DNA of 64,000 nucleotides, from positions 62,001-126,000 of the forward strand of contig NZ_JAAVUR010000011.1 in the NCBI RefSeq assembly GCF_018449545.1, read 5' to 3'. The stretch comes from Granulicella sp. dw_53. Lineage in GTDB: Bacteria; Acidobacteriota; Terriglobia; Terriglobales; Acidobacteriaceae. Each line of letters opens with the position of its first letter. Within the stretch, counting starts at the first letter, position 1. The position numbers were made by a program, and so were the translations under genes. The notes under the pieces were generated by a model. It was not told the origin of the DNA, made no database searches, and saw only the letters and a program-made list of their open reading frames with translations. Below, piece after piece: positions 26,584-36,265 of the stretch.

Positions 26584-26616
26584 GTTCAAGCGCCCTACAG
26601 ATGGAGAGATTAATAT

Positions 26617-29600
26617 ATGTGGATTGTTCGACTTGCGTTAAATAAGCCCTACACGTTTATTGTGGCTGCGATTTTGATTCTCGTGCTCGGCTTCACTTCG
26701 ATTGCTACGACTCCGACGGACATCTTTCCAAATATTGATATTCCTGTAGTTACGATCATCTGGTCTTACTCCGGCCTGCCGGCGAAGGAGATGGAACAGC
26801 GCATCACGACCTTCAGCGAGTTTGTCATGGCGGTGGTCAATGATGTGAAGGCTATCGATTCGCAGACGGTGAACGGCGCCAGCGTCATTAAGATTTCGTT
26901 CCAGCCACAGGTCCGTATCGATGCGGCTATGTCGCAGATCGGAGCAGCCGTAAGTTCGATCCGATTCCGCATGCCACCAGGCGTAAACCCACCGTGGATC
27001 TTGCGTTTCAGCGCGTCGACGGTGCCGATCATTCAGTTGTCGCTTTCCAGTGATACGCTCTCCGAATCAGAGCTGTATGACTACGGACTCTTTCGTGTTC
27101 GTCAGCAATTGTCTACTGTTCCGGGTACTTTGCTGCCCGCGCCGTATGGTGGCGTGGCTCGGCAGATTATGGTGGACCTCGACCAGAACGCGCTGCTTGC
27201 GAAGGGGCTGACGCCGATCGACATAACTGCAGCTATCAATGCTCAGAACGTAACACTTCCTTCTGGGTCGGCTAAAGTAGGGAATCGTGAATATTCCGTA
27301 AGTACTAACTCAAGTCCGGTCGACGCACTGATGTTGAACGATGTACCGATTAAGACTGTCAACGGATCTCTGGTTTATATGCGGGACGTTGCGCATGTTA
27401 GAGACGGCTGGGCTGTGCAGCAGAATTCATCTCGTGCCAATGGCAAGCCTGGCGTTCTGCTTGCCATCATGAAGACGGGATCGGTATCGACGCTCGATAT
27501 CGTCAACCAGATCAAGAACGACGTTCTTCCTACGACGCGAGCGGCGGCGCCGAAGGGACTGAACATCAAGGAACTCTTCGATCAGTCCATCTTCGTCAAA
27601 GCTTCTATTGTGGGTGTTTTGCGTGAAGGAGTCATCGCTGCGTGCTTGACGGCGTTGATGATTCTGCTGTTTTTGGGGAGTTGGCGGAGCACGCTGATCA
27701 TTGCCATCTCCATTCCACTCTCGATCCTTAGTTCGATCATCGTTCTCAGTGCAATTGGGGAGACGATGAACACGATGACCCTGGGAGGCTTGGCGCTGGC
27801 GATTGGCATCCTGGTTGACGATGCGACGGTCACTATCGAAAACATCCATCGTCATATGGATGAGCAGCCGCTGAAAGAGGCGGTGCTTATTGGTGCATCG
27901 GAGATCGCAACGCCTACGCTGGTTTCCACGCTGACCATTTGCATCGTCTTCGTGTCGGTGATCTTTCTTACTGGCCCGGCGAAGTATCTGTTCACGCCGA
28001 TGGCGCTTGCCGTGGTGTTTGCCATGCTTGCGTCTTATGTTCTCTCCAGAACACTTGTTCCGGTACTGGTGAATTTCTTCCTGGGCGCCGAACATACTTT
28101 TGGTTCAGAGACGAGTGGGCATGCGGAGGAGCCTAAATCGCGTTCCATCTTTGGCCGGATCAATGATCGCTTCAACGAAGGCTATCTTTGGGTTCAGGGC
28201 CGTTATACACGGACGTTGGAGACGATTCTGCATCATCGACGGATCTCCCTCTTTGTTTCAATTGGGGTGATGTCCACGGCGTTCCTGCTTTTGCCGTTTG
28301 TTGGCAGAGACTTTTTTCCGTCCGTGGATGCCGGCCAGATTCGATTGCATATAAGGGCTCAGCCTGGAACTCGTATTGAAGCTACTAAGGTGCTGTTCAG
28401 CCAGGTGGAGGAGCAGATTCGCAAGACGATTCCTGCGAATGAGACTGAGCTGATCCTGGATAACATCGGGCTTAGTCCTGAGACCTTCAACTATGCCTTT
28501 GGCGATGGAGCGACCATCAGTAGCGCCGATGGCGAAGTGTTGATCGCGCTCAATGAGAAGCATCATGGCTCGACGGAGAAGTATGTGAAGAGACTGCGGT
28601 CACAGCTTCAAAAGCAGTTCCCGGATGCGGTCTTCTTCTTCCAGCCTGCGGATATTGTGACGCAGATTCTCAACTTCGGTCTTCCGTCGCCGATCGATGT
28701 TCAGGTGCAGGGGTATGATCCGGCCAACTATGAGATCGCACGCCGTCTCCGAGAGAGGCTTGCGACTGTTCCTGGGACGGTTGATGTTCATATGCACCAG
28801 GTGGTGAATGCTCCGGATCTTCACCTCGATATCGATCGTGTGCGATCTGCGCAGTTTGGTCTCACGCAGCAAGATGTCGCGAATAGTATCTACATCTCCC
28901 TTAGCTCAAGCGCGGCGGTGCAGCCGAACTTCTGGCTGGATCCGAAGATGGGTATCACCTATGCTGTGGCGGCTCAGACGCCGCAGTATCGCATCGACTC
29001 TATCAATGCCTTGCAGAACACGCCTATCCCGATCCACACAATGAATGACCGCACTGAGATATTGGGCAATATGGCGACGCTAACACCGGCCGTTCTGCCG
29101 GTTGTTATCAATCACCATAATGGCGCTCCGGTGTTTGATATTTATGCGAATACTCAGGACAGCGATTTGGGTTCTGTTGCGAAGCGAGTGAATCGAATCG
29201 TGACAGAGGAGAGTAAGAATCTTCCTCCTGGAACTAAGATCGTGGTGCGCGGACAGGTGGAGAGTATGAATGAGGCGTTCGACCGGCTTGGACTTGGTCT
29301 TACGTTCGCGGCACTCCTGGTCTACCTGCTCATGGTTGTGAACTATCAGAGCTGGCTGGATCCGTTCATCATCATCTGTGCCCTTCCGGGAGCGTTCTGC
29401 GGCATTGTGTGGGCGCTCTTTCTCACGCAGACTACATTCAATGTTCCCAGTCTCATGGGAGCGATTATGTCGATCGGAGTAGCGACCGCCAACTCGATTC
29501 TTCTGGTCACCTTCGCCAACGAGCTTATGGAGAAGGGCACGGCTCCGCTTGAGGCTGCGGTGACTGCCGGCCACACACGACTTCGTCCCATCATCATGAC

Positions 29601-29793
29601 GGCGTTCGCGATGATTATCGGAATGCTGCCCATGGCGCTCGGTCTGGGTGAGGGAGGGGAACAGAATGCGCCGCTGGCGCGAGCTGTTATCGGTGGCCTC
29701 GGCGTCGCGACCTTCGCTACTTTGTTCTTCGTTCCTTTGATGTTCACTTTGATTCATGGAAGAAATGCCAATAAGCCCCAGGAGGCCGTATGA
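26617..29793 (+). CDS. RND multidrug efflux pump (HAE1 family)
   Basis: Inner-membrane proton-driven transporter of 1058 residues with the AcrB architecture: TM1, a large periplasmic loop, TM2-6, a second loop, then TM8-12. The start MWIVRLALNKPYTFIVAAIL follows GGAGAG. Asp401-Asp402 in LAIGILVDDATVTIENIHRH are the TM4 proton-relay pair. The segment GVATANSILLVTFANE near TM10 is also typical. It is first in an operon with adaptor and outer-membrane factor; pump-first order is unusual compared with acrAB. Substrates unknown. Confidence 0.95.
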   Translation: MWIVRLALNKPYTFIVAAILILVLGFTSIATTPTDIFPNIDIPVVTIIWSYSGLPAKEMEQRITTFSEFVMAVVNDVKAIDSQTVNGASVIKISFQPQVRIDAAMSQIGAAVSSIRFRMPPGVNPPWILRFSASTVPIIQLSLSSDTLSESELYDYGLFRVRQQLSTVPGTLLPAPYGGVARQIMVDLDQNALLAKGLTPIDITAAINAQNVTLPSGSAKVGNREYSVSTNSSPVDALMLNDVPIKTVNGSLVYMRDVAHVRDGWAVQQNSSRANGKPGVLLAIMKTGSVSTLDIVNQIKNDVLPTTRAAAPKGLNIKELFDQSIFVKASIVGVLREGVIAACLTALMILLFLGSWRSTLIIAISIPLSILSSIIVLSAIGETMNTMTLGGLALAIGILVDDATVTIENIHRHMDEQPLKEAVLIGASEIATPTLVSTLTICIVFVSVIFLTGPAKYLFTPMALAVVFAMLASYVLSRTLVPVLVNFFLGAEHTFGSETSGHAEEPKSRSIFGRINDRFNEGYLWVQGRYTRTLETILHHRRISLFVSIGVMSTAFLLLPFVGRDFFPSVDAGQIRLHIRAQPGTRIEATKVLFSQVEEQIRKTIPANETELILDNIGLSPETFNYAFGDGATISSADGEVLIALNEKHHGSTEKYVKRLRSQLQKQFPDAVFFFQPADIVTQILNFGLPSPIDVQVQGYDPANYEIARRLRERLATVPGTVDVHMHQVVNAPDLHLDIDRVRSAQFGLTQQDVANSIYISLSSSAAVQPNFWLDPKMGITYAVAAQTPQYRIDSINALQNTPIPIHTMNDRTEILGNMATLTPAVLPVVINHHNGAPVFDIYANTQDSDLGSVAKRVNRIVTEESKNLPPGTKIVVRGQVESMNEAFDRLGLGLTFAALLVYLLMVVNYQSWLDPFIIICALPGAFCGIVWALFLTQTTFNVPSLMGAIMSIGVATANSILLVTFANELMEKGTAPLEAAVTAGHTRLRPIIMTAFAMIIGMLPMALGLGEGGEQNAPLARAVIGGLGVATFATLFFVPLMFTLIHGRNANKPQEAV

Positions 29794-31043
29794 CACAGCA
29801 AATTGATATCCGACCCACAGAGCAGCGTCAGGGAGTGTCTACCCGGACCGTCATCCGAATTACGGGAGTGGTTGCCCTATTCGTTGTTCTCCTCGCCATA
29901 GGCATCTTTCCCCGCCTGGCGCGGCAACGGGAGGCTCTCGCCGCCGTCAACGAGTCGGCTGTGACGCATCCGATCGTGTCCCTGGTTCACCCGAAGAAGG
30001 GGGAGCCTACGTCTGAGTTGCTCTTACCGGGTAACATTCAGCCGCTTTACACTGCAGCCGTGTATGCAAGGTCCAATGGCTATGTTGAACGGCGGAACGT
30101 CGATATTGGTTCGAAGGTGAAGGCGGGACAGCTACTTGCTGTCATCTCCTCGCCCGAGGTCGATCAGCAACTCTTGCAGGCTCGTGCGACGCTTGCCCAG
30201 TCTCAGGCATCGCTCCAGCAGGCTAAGGCGTCGCTTGAACAGGCCAAGGCGAATGCGGAGATCACGCGCCTTACCAAGGAGCGTGATCTTCCGCTGGGAG
30301 AGGAGCATGCTATCTCGCAGCAGATTGTCGATGAAGCGGTCCAGGCGAACAATGCACGGGTTGCGGATGTTGTTGCCGCAAACGCGAACATTACCGCGGC
30401 TGAAGCCAATGTGACGGCGAATCGGGCGAACGTCTCGCGCCTCGAACAGATGCAGGGGTTTGAGCGCATCGTTGCTCCATTCGATGGTGTTATTACGGAA
30501 CGCAATGTAGAACGCGGAGATCTGGTGAACACGGGAGGTGCTGCTGCAGGGAAGCCGCTCTTCTCCATCGCACAGAGTCAGACGCTGCGCATCCAGGTTG
30601 ATGTGCCTCAATCGGAGGCCGTCAACATTCAGGATGGTCAGAAGGCATCCATCGACGTTAAAGAACGTCTTGGCCGCGAGTACACGGGAACGGTGGTACG
30701 CAGTGCAAGCTCTCTCAACAGTGCGGCGCGGACTATGTTGACCGAGGTGCAGGTCGATAATCGCGATGGTTCTCTGCTTCCGGGCATGTATGCGCAAATT
30801 AAGTTCACGCTAGGACAACAACGGGCTTCGCTTATTATCCCCACCAGTTCTCTCGTCATTGATCGGGCAGGCATGCATGTGGTGACTGTCACCGAGGCAA
30901 AGAAGATTCACTTCATTCCGGTCGCTATCGGAAGGGATATGGGAACACAGGTCGAGATCCTGGATGGCCTTACGGGTTCTGAATCTCTGGTCGCGAGTCC
31001 AAGTGACCTTCTCAATGAGGGACAGAGTGTCGAAGTGCAATGA
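29790..31043 (+). CDS. RND efflux periplasmic adaptor protein
   Basis: A 417-residue membrane-fusion protein overlapping the pump gene by 4 bp (ATGA). One N-terminal transmembrane anchor (VVALFVVLLAIGIFP, about 27-42) precedes the lipoyl half-motif YARSNGYVERRNVDIGSKVK. A long alpha-hairpin of Ala/Gln heptads follows (about 120-205). The second lipoyl half is FERIVAPFDGVITERNVERG. Beta-barrel and membrane-proximal domains complete the HlyD/AcrA fold. It bridges pump and outer-membrane factor. Confidence 0.94.
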   Translation: MTQQIDIRPTEQRQGVSTRTVIRITGVVALFVVLLAIGIFPRLARQREALAAVNESAVTHPIVSLVHPKKGEPTSELLLPGNIQPLYTAAVYARSNGYVERRNVDIGSKVKAGQLLAVISSPEVDQQLLQARATLAQSQASLQQAKASLEQAKANAEITRLTKERDLPLGEEHAISQQIVDEAVQANNARVADVVAANANITAAEANVTANRANVSRLEQMQGFERIVAPFDGVITERNVERGDLVNTGGAAAGKPLFSIAQSQTLRIQVDVPQSEAVNIQDGQKASIDVKERLGREYTGTVVRSASSLNSAARTMLTEVQVDNRDGSLLPGMYAQIKFTLGQQRASLIIPTSSLVIDRAGMHVVTVTEAKKIHFIPVAIGRDMGTQVEILDGLTGSESLVASPSDLLNEGQSVEVQ

Positions 31044-31093
31044 GCAGTGGCTGTGCCTATCAAACTGCCGAAGACAAGTGGAAGGACATTGTG

Positions 31094-32518
31094 ATGAGAC
31101 GAAGTATTGAAACGCTACTAAAACTCGCGGCCGTTCTTGTGTTGGTGGGTTGCAATGTCGGGCCCAACTACAAACGACCGGCCGTCGATGTGCCGCAAGC
31201 TTACCATGGAGCACTGGCTCCGGATGTTGCGCCGAACTCGTCTGCGGCATCATTCGCTGATGAGCAATGGTCTAGTATTTTTCAGGATGCTACCCTGCGA
31301 CGTCTTGTGCAAGAGGCGTTGACGAACAATCTCGATCTTCGTATTACCGCCCAGCGTGTACTCGAGGCTCAGGCACAGCTTGGCATTACCCGGTCACAGC
31401 AATATCCAGTTGTTAGCGGTGGAGGTAGCTACACCGCTATCCAAATTCCCTCATCGCTGGCAGGCAAAAATAGCGACGGGACCCCTGCAAATTCTTTCTT
31501 TGTAGGCGGCGGGCCCAGTGCATCCGGTGCGTGGAACCTCGATTTCTGGGGAATGTACCGCAGACAGACGGAGGCCGCTAAGGCGGAGCTTCTAGCCAGC
31601 GAGTGGGGCAGGAGAGCGACTCTTACTACGCTGGTCCAAGGCGTGGCACAGTCGTACTTTGACTTACGCAGTCTGGACGCCCAACTCGAGGTTACTCAGA
31701 ACACGATTAAGGCTCGTCAGGATTCATTGAAGCTTACACGGTCGCTTGAAGCGCATGGAGCTTCGTCTCTTGCAGATGTGAGGCAGGCAGAAGAGTTGCT
31801 TCACGCGGCGTTGGCGAACCAGCCTGACCTGAGACGGCAGATTGCAATTGAGGAGAACGCTATCAGCATCCTCCTGGGCCGCAACCCAGGCATGATCGAT
31901 CGCGGGTTGCCCCTTGCGGATCAGCCGCATCCTCAGGAGATCCCAGTGGGGGTTCCGTCCCAGCTTTTGGAGAGGCGTCCGGACGTTCAACAGGCTGAAG
32001 CAAAGCTTATTGCAGCTAACGCCCGCATTGGAGTGGCGCGTGCACAATACTTTCCGCAGATCTCCCTTACGAGCCTGGGAGGAGCGGCCAGTAGTCAGCT
32101 CAATTCTGTCTTCACAGGGCAGAACTCCTACTGGCTGGCTGCCGGCTCGGTCACGGAGCCGATCTTCGATGGCGGCCGTATTCGGAGCAACTACCATCTG
32201 TCGCAAGCGCAGGAGCAGGAGATGCTTCTCGGGTATCGAAAGACGATCCTGAATGCGTTCAAGGACGTCTCGAACTCCCTTGTTTCTTACAAGGAGACGA
32301 GAGAGCATCGTGAGGAGCAGGCTGCTCAGGTGACGTCTGCTGCGGACGCCGTCCGTCTCGCCAGGCTACGCTATGCGGGTGGAAATACAAGCTATCTGGA
32401 GGTCCTGACTACCGACACTGCGTTGTACGATGCACAGTTGCTTCTGGCTCAGGCACAACAGCAGGAAGCAAGCTCTCTGGTGCAGCTCTATGCTGCGCTC
32501 GGTGGAGGGTGGCAATAA
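31094..32518 (+). CDS. Outer-membrane efflux lipoprotein (NodT/TolC family)
   Basis: Outer-membrane channel of 474 residues from ATG 31094, which has GGAAGGAC upstream and gives a lipoprotein signal (LAAVLVLVGC-NVGPNYKRP). An in-frame ATG at 31040 overlaps the adaptor stop but would place 18 polar residues before the signal. NVGPNYKRPAVDVP is the NodT-family N-terminus. Two OEP repeats follow, with the typical LLERRPDVQQAEAKLIAANARIG-type segment at the start of the second. It completes the tripartite pump. Confidence 0.93.
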   Translation: MRRSIETLLKLAAVLVLVGCNVGPNYKRPAVDVPQAYHGALAPDVAPNSSAASFADEQWSSIFQDATLRRLVQEALTNNLDLRITAQRVLEAQAQLGITRSQQYPVVSGGGSYTAIQIPSSLAGKNSDGTPANSFFVGGGPSASGAWNLDFWGMYRRQTEAAKAELLASEWGRRATLTTLVQGVAQSYFDLRSLDAQLEVTQNTIKARQDSLKLTRSLEAHGASSLADVRQAEELLHAALANQPDLRRQIAIEENAISILLGRNPGMIDRGLPLADQPHPQEIPVGVPSQLLERRPDVQQAEAKLIAANARIGVARAQYFPQISLTSLGGAASSQLNSVFTGQNSYWLAAGSVTEPIFDGGRIRSNYHLSQAQEQEMLLGYRKTILNAFKDVSNSLVSYKETREHREEQAAQVTSAADAVRLARLRYAGGNTSYLEVLTTDTALYDAQLLLAQAQQQEASSLVQLYAALGGGWQ

Positions 32519-32971
32519 TCCTCGGCGCTGTGCGTTGGGCTTATGTCGGAGAACGAAGGTTGGATTGCAATCGGTCGGGTTCTGCGAACTGACTGTCTCT
32601 TTGTATCCGGGATGTGGGCATGGTTCTCTTGCAAACTTGCAATGGATCGAGACGTCGTCTTACGGCTCGTACTTCAAAGAGGGCGTTCGGCGGAGTGCAC
32701 AGCGCGTTACCGGACTGACCGCATGAGGGCAATCGAACGAAGCAGAGAGCTGTTGTGACGGAACTTGATTGCGTTAATTGGCTGTAGGCTTACTACTCAT
32801 AGTTGGGCTGCCAAGAGCGAAATCTGTAGGAAAGACCTGATGGCCTGATGGCGGGAGATCCAACTTGGTGCATTCGGAACGCTACTAAACTTCCTGCGCT
32901 CGAGACTCGTTTTATACCTGTAGTTCAGCTTATTGTTCCCCACATGCCACTTGTGACATGTGGGGAACGAG
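32519..32971. other. Intergenic region with terminal hairpin
   Basis: About 450 bp between the convergent efflux operon and the glycosylphosphotransferase gene. Short frames have no recognisable protein character. The only clear structure is the hairpin at 32935-32968. Confidence 0.5.
32935..32968. terminator. Hairpin downstream of the glycosylphosphotransferase gene
   Basis: A perfect 12-bp stem (GTTCCCCACATG / CATGTGGGGAAC) with a 10-nt loop, 3 bp beyond the stop codon of the minus-strand gene. A few T residues follow on the minus strand (AATAAG), so termination is plausible. Confidence 0.6.
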
Positions 32972-34414
32972 CTATACCGCTCCGGAGCCGCGAAACACGG
33001 CTGGGATCGTTTGGAAGAGGATTTTGATGTCCAGCCAAACTGACCACTGATCGATGTACCTCATATCGAGAGCCATCCATTCATCGAAGCCGATCGAACT
33101 CCGTCCCATGACCTGCCAGAGGCAGGTGATACCAGGCTTCACGCTGAAACGCCTGCGGTGCCAATCCTCCGAAAATCCTTGATAGTCCCGCAGTGGCAAT
33201 GGTCGTGGTCCGACGAGACTCATATCCCCGACCAGCACATTGATGAGCTGAGGCAGTTCATCGATGCTTGTCTTACGCAGTAACTTGCCGAGAGCAGTGA
33301 TGCGGGGATCGTTCTTCAGTTTGAAGGTCGGCCCTTGCGTCTCGTTGAGGTGCTCTACCTGAGCGATCAGCTTCTCAGCGTTTTGGACCATCGTCCGGAA
33401 TTTCAAAATCTGAAAGGGCCGTTTGCCATATCCCATTCTGGTTTGTCTAAAGAAGATAGGCCCCGGGGATGTGAATTTGATCAATGCCGCAACTATCAGA
33501 AGAATCGGAGCGAGTGCAAGCAGCATGATGAAGGAGATAGCAAAATCAACCAAACGCTTTATCAAGGCTGCGCGTGCATCCCAGGATTCATCGTGTAATG
33601 TGATTGAGCCTATCGTGCCTCTTACGAGGGCGATTCGCTTCGACTCATCGAGACCAAAGAACTTTCCTATCGAACGAACGGCGATTCCGTGACGCCGGCA
33701 TAGTTCGACGATCTCTTCCACCTGAGGATAGAACGCTGCCAGGGGCAGCGTCACGATTACTTCGTCCACAGGCAGCGTTCGCAGCAGACTGGGAAGTGTA
33801 TCGAAGCCGCCGAGCAAAGTTCCAGCGCTGGACGTCTTTTCGTGAAACCATTGGTCGTCGACGAATCCCTGCAGCCGATAGCCCCATTCCGGATGAAGAA
33901 TGATGTCTCGAGCAAAACCATTCGCTCGGATATTGGTACCGACGATCAGGATGTGCCTCAGGTTTCGTCCACGAGCGCGCAACGCGGCCATCGTGACTCG
34001 ACCCAGGAGGTGGGTCAGCATGAGGGCGGCGAAACTTAAAATTCCGAAGAGCATGCTGATGATGCCCAGCTCGATGACGTGTCTCGAGGTTGAGGAGACT
34101 GCCCAAAGCCATATAAAGCTAAAGACAGTGCATAGGGAGCTGGCGGAGCAGGCGTCCAGAGTTTCTCTGAGGTAGCCGTCCAGCCGGCGTGACCGGTAAA
34201 ATCCACAGGATCGCAGAGCTCCATGCCAAGCCCATACGAGCAAAATTGTAGCCGCAAATACTTGAACAGGGTGGCGCGTCTCGAGGGAATTTAGAAGATC
34301 GAAGACGTGGCGGTGGGAAGTTAGCACATAAGCGATACCAAGGCTGGCGAACAAAAGCCCGATATCAACAATTTGAACCAACTCGAAGATTGTTTTGCGG
34401 TTTGAAGGTGTCAT
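32972..34414 (-). CDS. Exopolysaccharide polyprenyl glycosylphosphotransferase
   Basis: Initiating enzyme of polysaccharide repeat-unit assembly, moving a hexose-1-phosphate onto undecaprenyl phosphate. It is 480 residues. Four to five N-terminal membrane helices come first, then a CoA-binding-like Rossmann domain (RHILIVGTNIRANGFARDI, about 155-175). A fifth helix (FAISFIMLLALAPILLIVAA) leads into the C-terminal PssA catalytic domain: SPGPIFFRQTRMGYG, FQILKFRTM, GDMSLVGPRPLP and KPGITCLWQVMGRS. It is divergent from the regulator/ugd group and on the opposite strand to the rest of the locus. Confidence 0.94.
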   Translation of the reverse strand: MTPSNRKTIFELVQIVDIGLLFASLGIAYVLTSHRHVFDLLNSLETRHPVQVFAATILLVWAWHGALRSCGFYRSRRLDGYLRETLDACSASSLCTVFSFIWLWAVSSTSRHVIELGIISMLFGILSFAALMLTHLLGRVTMAALRARGRNLRHILIVGTNIRANGFARDIILHPEWGYRLQGFVDDQWFHEKTSSAGTLLGGFDTLPSLLRTLPVDEVIVTLPLAAFYPQVEEIVELCRRHGIAVRSIGKFFGLDESKRIALVRGTIGSITLHDESWDARAALIKRLVDFAISFIMLLALAPILLIVAALIKFTSPGPIFFRQTRMGYGKRPFQILKFRTMVQNAEKLIAQVEHLNETQGPTFKLKNDPRITALGKLLRKTSIDELPQLINVLVGDMSLVGPRPLPLRDYQGFSEDWHRRRFSVKPGITCLWQVMGRSSIGFDEWMALDMRYIDQWSVWLDIKILFQTIPAVFRGSGAV

Positions 34415-34776
34415 GAGGGAAACCTCTTGTCATCGTGCCTTCTGGTGAAATTTCATTCAGGTAAACCAAATAAGGTCATCGAGGGACATCTTGGCTCGAT
34501 AGTAGGGTGCCCCTGCAACGGCGACAATGAAGAGAAGTGTCTAAATCGCCCTTCTCATGCCAGCGAATCCCGATCGGTTGATATCGGGATGAGAATCGCG
34601 ATGAGATCTTGAGCTGTTGCTGATGGATGCCAATAAAAGCGATAAATCAGAGAGTTAGGGGGCTGGGACCTTGGCTACATCGCGATACGTGAACGGGAAT
34701 CGATGAATTAGAGCGATGCGACTATTTCACTTCGCCCTTGGTGCCGATAACCATCACTGATGGCAGGGGGATTGGC
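34415..34776. other. Intergenic region upstream of EPS initiating gene
   Basis: About 360 bp; presumably holds the promoter of the minus-strand glycosylphosphotransferase. No supported gene or repeat seen. Confidence 0.45.
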
Positions 34777-34983
34777 ATGCACGCGATATTGATCTTTGCT
34801 TTTGTGGTGATGGTTGTGGCGCCGTTATGGGGACGGTGGAGAGTGTATCGCTGGGTTAGGGACAATATGCCGGAAGAGATAGGGATTCCCCGGCTTCCAG
34901 AGACAGATCTGAATGATTGTGCGCCAGAGAGTTTTGATGCCACGAGGGAACGTCTGGTGACAATGGTTAGAGCTGAACTGTAG
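34777..34983 (+). CDS. Small single-pass membrane protein
   Basis: 68 residues from ATG 34777, with AGGGGG about 6 bp upstream. One N-terminal transmembrane helix (AILIFAFVVMVVAPLWG) is followed by a basic stretch (RWRVYRWVR) and an acidic cytoplasmic tail (about 30-68). I recognise no family. It lies alone between the EPS initiating gene and the LuxR regulator. The clean ribosome site and coherent membrane topology argue for a real gene. Confidence 0.5.
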   Translation: MHAILIFAFVVMVVAPLWGRWRVYRWVRDNMPEEIGIPRLPETDLNDCAPESFDATRERLVTMVRAEL

Positions 34984-35450
34984 ATTGCGGCGGCAAGTTC
35001 CAGCTCCCACCGTAATTGGAGCTAGGAGTGTCGCAGCTGCAGAGGTTCAGCGGAGAGTTATGTTACAGCCTAGTTTCTGCGTTATCGCTGCAGAAGACAT
35101 TTTCATGGCTGAGAACGAGGCGCTTTTGGCGAATCGCGAGCAATATCCGCGATTGTTCTTCAGCAGATCAAACTGATCGTGTCACAACTCTATGATTTTC
35201 AATTCCAGATGACAATTTCCGGCTCAGTTTATGGCAAACTATGCCTGCAACTATAAGGAAAAGCTGTGTAAATCATCGGCTAGGGATAGGAAATAAGTAC
35301 CACTACCTTCATACTCTGGACAACCCGGGCGCATCCAAATAACCTTTTTTTTAGTTGACTCAACACTCGATCCAACTTGGATTTGAGCCGACACCCTCAA
35401 GGTGCCAACAGGTTCTCTTACAGGCCACAACCTCGGAGCCGGAGGTGCTC
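34984..35450. other. Intergenic region upstream of LuxR regulator
   Basis: About 470 bp, AT-richer towards the regulator with a run of T near 35343-35351. A 63-codon plus-strand frame starting 34985 lacks a ribosome site and similarity. It presumably carries the regulator promoter. Confidence 0.45.
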
Positions 35451-36203
35451 ATGAACGAACTCGCGGAAACCAAAAAAGCGGTTACTAACATTAGACTTTT
35501 CATGGCGAATTTGCCAACAATGCTAACCGATCTGCTGCATAGTGCATTTGAGTCAGTTCCCGATATTGAAATCATCGAACCGGTCAACGACGTACAACAT
35601 CTTTTAGATATTTCGAAGAGCGGCACAGCCGACGTGATCCTTCTGGGATCTTCACGAGAAGAAAATATTTGTAGTGCTGTCACCATTCTCGATAGTCTCC
35701 CGACTCGTTACCAAGATGCAAAGGTGATAGTTCTCACGCAGAAACCTGGTTATGCGGAGGTTATATCTCTGTTTCGAGCAGGAGTGAGGGGTATTCTCTG
35801 CAATACAAACCTACGATTCGACCTGCTGTGTAAGAGCGTTCGACGCGTACACCAAGGGCAGATTTGGGCGAGTAATGAGCAGTTGGGATACCTCGTGTCC
35901 TCCGTGTCTCGTCCGAAATCCACAGACGTCACTGACTCCAAGGGAAGGCCCCTTCTTACTGCTCGGGAGCAGCAGGTTCTTCATCTCCTGGCAGATGGTT
36001 TGAGCAACTATGAACTGGCTACGGTATTAAGGTTGAGCGAACACACCATCAAGAATCACCTCTTCCGCATCTATGACAAGCTCGGGGTGTCGAACCGGAT
36101 GGAAGCGGTCTTGTATGCTCTCACGCCACGTAATATTCCGTCTGCGGCCAGTGCTGCAGGGGAGACAGTACCCAGCAAGATCCGGATGATAAAAGCCGGC
36201 TGA
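35451..36203 (+). CDS. LuxR/NarL-type regulator with degenerate receiver
   Basis: 250 residues from ATG 35451, which has GGAGG 5 bp upstream; an ATG at 35355 lacks one. Residues 12-135 have the length and hydrophobic pattern of a receiver. However, the acidic pocket reads FMANLP, the phosphorylation site reads DVILLGSS (Gly66 instead of Asp) and the conserved Lys region reads ILCNTN. It is therefore probably phosphorylation-independent. The C-terminal GerE helix-turn-helix is intact (LLTAREQQVLHLLADGLSNY then SEHTIKNHLFRIYDKLGV). It lies 62 bp before ugd and probably controls the polysaccharide genes. Confidence 0.86.
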   Translation: MNELAETKKAVTNIRLFMANLPTMLTDLLHSAFESVPDIEIIEPVNDVQHLLDISKSGTADVILLGSSREENICSAVTILDSLPTRYQDAKVIVLTQKPGYAEVISLFRAGVRGILCNTNLRFDLLCKSVRRVHQGQIWASNEQLGYLVSSVSRPKSTDVTDSKGRPLLTAREQQVLHLLADGLSNYELATVLRLSEHTIKNHLFRIYDKLGVSNRMEAVLYALTPRNIPSAASAAGETVPSKIRMIKAG

Positions 36204-36265
36204 AGTATCACCAGATACGGTAGACAACTTGATTCCCAACATTCAATGAGACCAGTGAGAACGTT

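Noticed and set aside
34985..35176. 63-codon plus-strand frame before the LuxR regulator
   Set aside because: No ribosome site, no domain, starts 2 bp after another stop codon.
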